A stretch of DNA of 64,000 bases, taken from Dissulfurirhabdus thermomarina. GTDB taxonomy: Bacteria; Desulfobacterota; Dissulfuribacteria; Dissulfuribacterales; Dissulfurirhabdaceae. The notes under the pieces are model-generated. The model did no database searches, was not told the origin of the DNA, and saw nothing but the letters and a program-made list of their open reading frames with translations. Each line of letters opens with the position of its first letter. The stretch's first letter is position 1. The position numbers and the translations under genes are program-made. The stretch is taken from NCBI RefSeq assembly GCF_012979235.1, contig NZ_JAATWC010000001.1:625001-689000 (forward strand). The letters run 5' to 3'. Below, piece after piece: positions 59,445-64,000 of the stretch.

Positions 59445-60492
59445 GGTGCTGGATCCTCCCCGGGCATCGGTCTCGGCCGGGGGGCGGGGCGAGGTACGCG
59501 CGGGCCGCCAGGGCCCCCAGCCCGACGATGAATCCAACATAAACCAGGGGCATCCCGGGGTCACGCACCAGGCGGAAGGCGCTCCACCGGCGCACGCCGC
59601 CCATGGACAGGGTGGCGCCGGGGAGGCGCACCGGCCGGCCCGGGCGGAGGACCCCCGAGAAGAGCACCGCGCCGTCCCGCGACACAGTCACCCGGGCCCG
59701 GTCCGGGGGGGCGTCCCCGCCGGTAGCCGGGAGGGTGACGCCCACGGTGAAGGGGAGGCCCGGCGGGCGGAAGGCGTCCCGGTGGCCGGATCGGACCGTC
59801 CCGCCGGCCGCGGCGGACCGGAGCGCCACGAAGGCGCTGAACCGGACACGGCCGAGGTCGTCCCGGACGGTGAAGGAGGGGGCGAAGCCGTGCTCCAGGC
59901 CGTAGACCCGGACCCCGTCCAGGTCGGCGGGGTGGAAGGGCCGGACGGCCTGCGTGTGGCGGCGGCGGACCAGCCGGACGGGCCCCGCCCCGGGCCGGGG
60001 CACGACGCGGACCAGCCGGAACCGGAAGCCCCCCGGGAGGCCCACGGGCAGGAGGGGCCGCCGGGTGACGGAAAGCCCCGCGGCCCCCTCCCGGAGGAGC
60101 TCGCCCTCGGTGAGGACGGCCCGTGCCTCGTACCGACCCAGGGCGGAGCCGAGCCCCCCGGCGGCCACCAGGAGGAGGCTCGCGTGGAAGGCCACGGAGG
60201 CCCAGGCGGCGCGCGTGCCGCCGCCCGGCAGGCGCCGGGCCCGGCGCACGGTGCACGAGGCGAGGGCGTAGCACAGGAGCGCCAGGAGGGCCGGGAGGAC
60301 CCCGCCCCGGGGCATGCGCCCGATGCCGAGGAGGTCGAGGAGGGCGGCCAGGCGGCGATGGCCGCCGAGGAAGCGGGCCAATGCCCCCGGATCGGGGAAG
60401 GCGGCCTGGAGGAGCGCCCCGGCGGCCAGGAGCACCGCGCAGGCGGCCATCGCCCACGACACGGCGCGGCGGGAGGCGACAGCCGCGTCCAC
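59437..60492 (-). CDS. ResB/Ccs1-like cytochrome c biogenesis protein
   Basis: About 351 residues with the ResB plan: two or three N-terminal membrane helices (SWAMAACAVLLAAGALLQAAF; VLPALLALLCYALASC; ASVAFHASLLLVAAGGLGSALG), a large periplasmic beta-domain (about 140-310), and a final helix (PLVYVGFIVGLGALAARAYL). The histidine in VAFHASLL is a likely heme ligand. The sequence is divergent and short compared with classical Ccs1. The stop overlaps ccsA by 8 bases. The start is uncertain: the frame runs on upstream without an ATG, and GTG 60492 is the first good candidate after the cytochrome stop at 60537. Confidence 0.78.
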   Translation of the reverse strand: MDAAVASRRAVSWAMAACAVLLAAGALLQAAFPDPGALARFLGGHRRLAALLDLLGIGRMPRGGVLPALLALLCYALASCTVRRARRLPGGGTRAAWASVAFHASLLLVAAGGLGSALGRYEARAVLTEGELLREGAAGLSVTRRPLLPVGLPGGFRFRLVRVVPRPGAGPVRLVRRRHTQAVRPFHPADLDGVRVYGLEHGFAPSFTVRDDLGRVRFSAFVALRSAAAGGTVRSGHRDAFRPPGLPFTVGVTLPATGGDAPPDRARVTVSRDGAVLFSGVLRPGRPVRLPGATLSMGGVRRWSAFRLVRDPGMPLVYVGFIVGLGALAARAYLAPPPGRDRCPGRIQHRA

Positions 60493-60536
60493 CCGGCGCC
60501 AGGCCGCCGGGAGCCTTCGCCACGCGGGCCCGGGGC

Positions 60537-61880
60537 CTACCAGGGTTTCCCCCCGTTCATGGAGCCGCAGGCGTCCACCCCCGCCGAGGCGGCCCAGCAG
60601 GTGCCGTCCCCGTCGGCCCCCCCGTGGTAGTTGTCGAGGCGGATGCCGAGGAGGTAGCCCCCCAACAGGAGGTGGTCGGCCGGGTTCGAGGTGTAGCCCG
60701 TGCAGGTCTGCTTGCCGCTGCCCGGGTTGCTCCACATGAAGTGTTCGCCGTGGACGGCGGCGGTGCGCCCGCCGTTGTCCTGCTCGGCCACCGGGGGCGG
60801 GCAGGCGAGGGCGGTGTAGTCGGCCCGCCCCGGAGGGCCCCCGTGGCAGGCCCGGCACCCCAGGGAATTCTGGCCGGCCCCGTCGCCCTCGTACTGGTGG
60901 GCGGCGTTGCTGCCGTGGGACCAGGGCGAGCCCGGCGCCGTCCCGCCGTCGTAGGTGTCCACGTGGCAGAGGAGGCACAGGTTGTCGTAACACTCGGCGG
61001 CGTTGGGGTTGGTGCGGGCCCCCCAGGCCCGGAGCATGTAGCGGGTGTTGGAGCCGTGGGGGCCGCGGGGGGTGCCGGCGGGGTTGCCGTGGCAGTCCGT
61101 GCACTTCAGGTGGGCGTTGGGCGCCGAGTTCCAGGGCGGCTTGAGGTTCACGGTGTAGTTGGCGAGGATGTTGGGGTTCTGCCAGTCGGAGAGGACCGGG
61201 TGGTGGGCGTAGTTGCCGGGGTTGAAGTGGGCCGCCACGTCGCCGCCCGCCACCGGGCCTCCGTTGTAGGTGGAATGGCACTTGAGGCAGAGCTGGTATT
61301 CCTTCGAGATGGGATCCCGGGCGGTGTAGCCGGTGGCGGAGGCCAGGGTCTCCTGGCCCGGGGAGGGGGTGCCCGGCAGGGAGAAGCCGTCCGGCTCCAC
61401 GCCGGCCGCGCCCACCACGGCGCCCGTGGCGTTGTTGTCCTCGGCGGCGGGGTTCCGGGTGGGGATGCGCTGCGCCCGATGCGGGTCGTGGCAGTCCACG
61501 CAGAGCACGGGACCGGGCGCCGAGGAGGGGGAGTGGGCGTAGGCCTTGGTGGTCTCCGTGGCGATGTCGGCGTGGCAGGTGGCGCAGAAGGCGTTGTCCG
61601 TCTCGGCGGTGAAGAGGAGGTACTTGCTGGGTCCGCCGTCGGCCGGGAGCGGCTCCGCCCCGCCGAGGCTGGCGTGCTGCTCGTGGCAGTGCGAGCAGTT
61701 GCCGCGGGCGAAGGCCGAGTACGCCGGGTCCACGGCGGAGCGGTCCACGCCGTAGGTGCTGCTGCCGTGGGCCGAGCTGGTATAATCCCCTGCAGCCGCC
61801 CCGGCGGGGACGGCCAGGAGGCCGGCGGCCACCAGGGCCCGGAGGGCCGGGGTCCGGAGATGGGAAACGGCGATACCCAC
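60537..61880 (-). CDS. Heptaheme c-type cytochrome heading the maturation operon
   Basis: A 447-residue precursor; starting at GTG 61880 gives a clean signal peptide (VSHLRTPALRALVAAGLLAV, cut near AAAG). Seven CXXCH motifs: CSHCH, CATCH, CVDCH, CLKCH, CTDCH, CLLCH and CRACH. The last 100 residues have none but contain several other cysteines. Long polar glycine/asparagine-rich loops suggest a surface location. An upstream ATG at 61913 lies before the promoter -10 and is therefore unlikely. It does not share the TMHNSQ or RAHG signatures of the other secreted cytochromes. Confidence 0.82.
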   Translation of the reverse strand: MGIAVSHLRTPALRALVAAGLLAVPAGAAAGDYTSSAHGSSTYGVDRSAVDPAYSAFARGNCSHCHEQHASLGGAEPLPADGGPSKYLLFTAETDNAFCATCHADIATETTKAYAHSPSSAPGPVLCVDCHDPHRAQRIPTRNPAAEDNNATGAVVGAAGVEPDGFSLPGTPSPGQETLASATGYTARDPISKEYQLCLKCHSTYNGGPVAGGDVAAHFNPGNYAHHPVLSDWQNPNILANYTVNLKPPWNSAPNAHLKCTDCHGNPAGTPRGPHGSNTRYMLRAWGARTNPNAAECYDNLCLLCHVDTYDGGTAPGSPWSHGSNAAHQYEGDGAGQNSLGCRACHGGPPGRADYTALACPPPVAEQDNGGRTAAVHGEHFMWSNPGSGKQTCTGYTSNPADHLLLGGYLLGIRLDNYHGGADGDGTCWAASAGVDACGSMNGGKPW

Positions 61881-61886
61881 AAAACA

Positions 61887-61913
61887 ATTATACCATGCCA
61901 CGGTGCCGCTCAA
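61887..61913 (-). promoter_or_regulatory. Extended -10 promoter, leaderless start predicted
   Basis: On the minus strand TGGTATAAT (61895-61887) is a consensus extended -10, with TTGAGC (61913-61908) 15 bases upstream. The GTG of the heptaheme cytochrome begins only 6 bases after the -10, so transcription should start at or next to the start codon. Confidence 0.7.
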
Positions 61914-61987
61914 AGGGCGGTTTTCGGCCCTATCCGCCGTGGTCCAAGGGTCGGGCGTTTTCCCGCGCCCCGGCGGAGGAGGACGAC

Positions 61988-63397
61988 ATGGCGACCTTGA
62001 CGTTTCACGGCGCGGCGGGCACCGTCACGGGCTCCTGCCACCTGTTCGAGGCCGGGGGCGCGGCCTACCTCCTGGACTGCGGGCAGTTCCAGGGAGGCCC
62101 CGACCTCGAGCAGCGCAACTTCGCGCCCTTCGGCTTCGACCCCCGCGAGGTTCGGGGCGTGCTCCTCAGCCACGGCCACTTCGACCACTGCGGCCGGATC
62201 CCGCTCCTCGTGAAGCAGGGTTTCCAGGGGCACGTCATCTGCACCCCGCCCACCCGGGACATCGCGCGACTCATCCTCCTCGACTCGGCCTACGTCCAGC
62301 GGGAAGACTTCCGCACCGAGCACCGGCGCCTGGCCCGCGCCGGGCGCCGGGCGCGGGCCCCCCTCTATGGGGTCGAGGACGTCCTCGAGGCCATGGACCG
62401 GTTCGACCGGGTGGTGGAGTACCACGCGCCCGTGGAGCTCGAGGGGGGCGCCCGGGTCGTCTTCACCGCCGAGGACGCCGGCCACATCCTCGGCTCGGCC
62501 CAGGTCCTCCTGGAGTACCCGGGTGCGGACGGCCGCTCCCGGCGGCTCCTCTACACCGGGGACCTCGGCGAGAACGAGCGCCCGCTCCAGCACGCCCCGG
62601 CACCGCCGCCGGCGCCCGTGGACGTCCTGGTGATGGAGACCACCTACGGCGACCGCCGGCATCGCCCCCTCGAGGAATCCGTGGCGGAGTTCCGGGCGGC
62701 GGTCCTGGAGACCGTGGCCGCCGGCGGGACGGTGCTCGTCCCCACCTTCGCCCTGGAGCGCAGCCAGGAGATCCTCTACCACCTGGGCCGGATGAAGCGG
62801 GAGGGGGTGCTCGCCCCCGAGGTCCCCGTCTTCCTGAACAGCCCCTTGGCCATCGACCTCACGCGGCTCTACCACCGCCACTGCCGGTTCTGCCGCCCGG
62901 AGGTGGCCGAGGGCCTCTCCGTCGGCCGCTCCCCCTTCGCCTTCCCCGGGGTGCACTTCACCGAGGCCCCGGAAGAGTCCCGGGCCATCCACAACGTGCC
63001 GGGGCCGAAGATCGTGCTCGCCGGGAGCGGCATGATGGCCGGCGGCCGGATCCGCCACCATCTGAAGCACCTCCTCTGGAAACCCTCCACCACCCTCATC
63101 GTGGTGGGCTACCAGGCGGAGGGGACCCTGGGCCGGGAGATCGTGGAGGGCGCCCGCCGGGTCGAGGTCTTCGGGGAGGAGGTGGCCGTGGAGGCCCGGG
63201 TGCTCACCATCAACGGCTTTTCGGCCCACGCCGGCCAGGACGCCCTCCTCGCCTTCGCCCGGGCCGCGCGGCCGCGGCACGTGGTCCTGGTCCACGGGGA
63301 GCCCTCGGCCGCCGAGACCTTCTCCCGCCTCCTCCGGGGGGCCCTCCCGGAGGCCCGGGTCACCGTGGCGCGGGAGGGGGAGACCCTGGAGGTCTGA
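61988..63397 (+). CDS. Metallo-beta-lactamase/beta-CASP domain protein (RNA-processing type)
   Basis: A 469-residue protein with the MBL metal motif LLSHGHFDHCGRIPLL near residue 60, further ligands in DAGHILGSAQVLLEY and LLYTGDLGE, and a beta-CASP domain (VLVMETTYGDRRHRPLEES, FNSPLAIDLT-type segment, GFSAHAGQDALL near residue 412). Members include the CPSF73-like nucleases and YsaA/TTHA0252-type RNases, which cut or trim RNA. GGAGGAGGACG directly precedes ATG 61988. It is divergent from the heptaheme operon and shows no functional link to it. Confidence 0.9.
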   Translation: MATLTFHGAAGTVTGSCHLFEAGGAAYLLDCGQFQGGPDLEQRNFAPFGFDPREVRGVLLSHGHFDHCGRIPLLVKQGFQGHVICTPPTRDIARLILLDSAYVQREDFRTEHRRLARAGRRARAPLYGVEDVLEAMDRFDRVVEYHAPVELEGGARVVFTAEDAGHILGSAQVLLEYPGADGRSRRLLYTGDLGENERPLQHAPAPPPAPVDVLVMETTYGDRRHRPLEESVAEFRAAVLETVAAGGTVLVPTFALERSQEILYHLGRMKREGVLAPEVPVFLNSPLAIDLTRLYHRHCRFCRPEVAEGLSVGRSPFAFPGVHFTEAPEESRAIHNVPGPKIVLAGSGMMAGGRIRHHLKHLLWKPSTTLIVVGYQAEGTLGREIVEGARRVEVFGEEVAVEARVLTINGFSAHAGQDALLAFARAARPRHVVLVHGEPSAAETFSRLLRGALPEARVTVAREGETLEV

Positions 63398-63490
63398 GGC
63401 CGGCCCGGCCGGGGGGCTTTCGCCGCGGCGGGCCTCCATGTTATAAATTCCTTTTCAGCGCGGCCCGGGATGCGGCCGCGGGGGATCACC

Positions 63491-64000
63491 ATGGGCACGA
63501 AGGATACGACGACCCGGCAATACGCGGAACTGATCGTGGACGGCCGCACCCACCGGCTCCCCATCGTGGAGGGGTCCGAGGGCGAGCGGGCCATCGACAT
63601 CCGCCGGCTCCGGGCCGAGACCGGCCTCGTCACCCTGGACTCCGGGTACATGAACACCGGGGCCTGCACCAGCTCCATCACCTACCTCGACGGGGAGCGG
63701 GGCGTCCTCCGGTACCGGGGCTACGCCGTGGACGAGCTGGCCGACAAGTGCTCCTTCGTGGAGGTGGCCTACCTCCTGGTGCACGGGACGCTGCCCACCC
63801 GGCGGCAGCTCACCCACTTCAGCCGCCTCCTGGGCCGCTACGCCCTCATCCACGAGGACATGATCCACTTCTTCGACCGGTTTCCGCCCCACGCCCATCC
63901 CATGGCGATCCTGTCCTCCATGGTGAACGCCCTGTCCACCTTCTACCCGGAGATCACCGAGAACCCCCTGGAGAACCTCGACTGCATGGTGGCCCGGCTG
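63491..64000 (+). CDS. gltA: Citrate synthase, 3'-truncated by the window edge
   Basis: First 170 residues of a citrate synthase: a short N-terminal domain (AELIVDGRTHRLPIVEG), then the type II-like run LVTLDSGYMNTGACTSSITY, LRYRGYAVDELADKCSFVEV and AYLLVHGTLPTRRQL. The catalytic histidines and aspartate lie beyond the window. It condenses acetyl-CoA and oxaloacetate in the cytoplasm. A TTATAAAT box at about 63440-63447 may be the -10 of its own promoter; no good -35 is seen. Confidence 0.92.
   Translation, partial: MGTKDTTTRQYAELIVDGRTHRLPIVEGSEGERAIDIRRLRAETGLVTLDSGYMNTGACTSSITYLDGERGVLRYRGYAVDELADKCSFVEVAYLLVHGTLPTRRQLTHFSRLLGRYALIHEDMIHFFDRFPPHAHPMAILSSMVNALSTFYPEITENPLENLDCMVARL

Overview
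The window is very GC-rich DNA (roughly 70 percent or more by eye) with dense, mostly plus-strand genes. The gene set points to an anaerobic sulfur- or sulfate-metabolising bacterium of the Desulfobacterota (old Deltaproteobacteria). Indicators are a small assimilatory-type sulfite reductase, desulfoferrodoxin, rubrerythrin, rubredoxin:oxygen oxidoreductase, a DVU0298-type HEAT protein, futalosine-pathway menaquinone synthesis and ten multiheme c-type cytochromes. Together these cytochromes carry 103 canonical CXXCH motifs. No rRNA, tRNA, IS element, prophage or CRISPR array was found.

Layout. (1) 1-2804: 3'-part of an RND efflux pump. (2) 2920-11643: pyrF, a lone metal-ABC permease, mqnB and mqnD (menaquinone by futalosine), then tolQ-tolR-tolA-tolB-ybgF and a type-I periplasmic binding protein; pal is not between tolB and ybgF. 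(3) 11953-14372: ClC chloride channel with CBS domains, and a ComEA-like HhH protein. (4) 14467-25470: a PerR-type regulator with a Fur/PerR box, followed co-directionally by rubrerythrin, 2-Cys peroxiredoxin, a pentaheme and an octaheme (HAO-like) cytochrome, desulfoferrodoxin, ferritin, two rubredoxins, a flavodiiron oxygen reductase, a desulforedoxin-tailed protein, a HEAT protein and cytochrome bd (cydAB). This is an oxygen, peroxide and possibly nitrogen-oxide defence island. (5) 25552-26985, minus strand: sulfite reductase and a DUF2238 membrane protein. (6) 27298-36267: recC-recB-recD.

(7) 36712-61895: the most striking part, about 25 kb that looks like an extracellular electron-transfer conduit. 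On the plus strand lie two 12-heme cytochromes, three related six-to-seven-site secreted cytochromes, a large outer-membrane beta-barrel, three proteins with a CsgG/GNA1162-like start, a double-parvulin peptidyl-prolyl isomerase, a 26-heme lipoprotein, a 16-heme cytochrome, an NHL-repeat protein and a beta-propeller lipoprotein. A converging minus-strand operon holds a 7-heme cytochrome, ResB and CcsA (System II cytochrome c maturation), an NHL protein, a small membrane protein and a B12-binding radical SAM enzyme, with 4-8 base overlaps. The locus alone has 90 CXXCH motifs plus two conserved CX5CH sites. My inference is that the beta-barrel and large cytochromes carry electrons through the outer membrane and the small paralogous cytochromes act outside the cell, perhaps as filaments, while the isomerase, lipoproteins and ResB/CcsA serve assembly.

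(8) 61988-64000: a beta-CASP metallo-beta-lactamase protein and the 5'-part of citrate synthase.

A family of dispersed, non-coding repeats occupies most long gene-free stretches (about 11669-11950, 26955-27185, 30502-31000, 36268-36540, 54002-54395). It splits recC from recB and supplies misleading upstream extensions to several genes.
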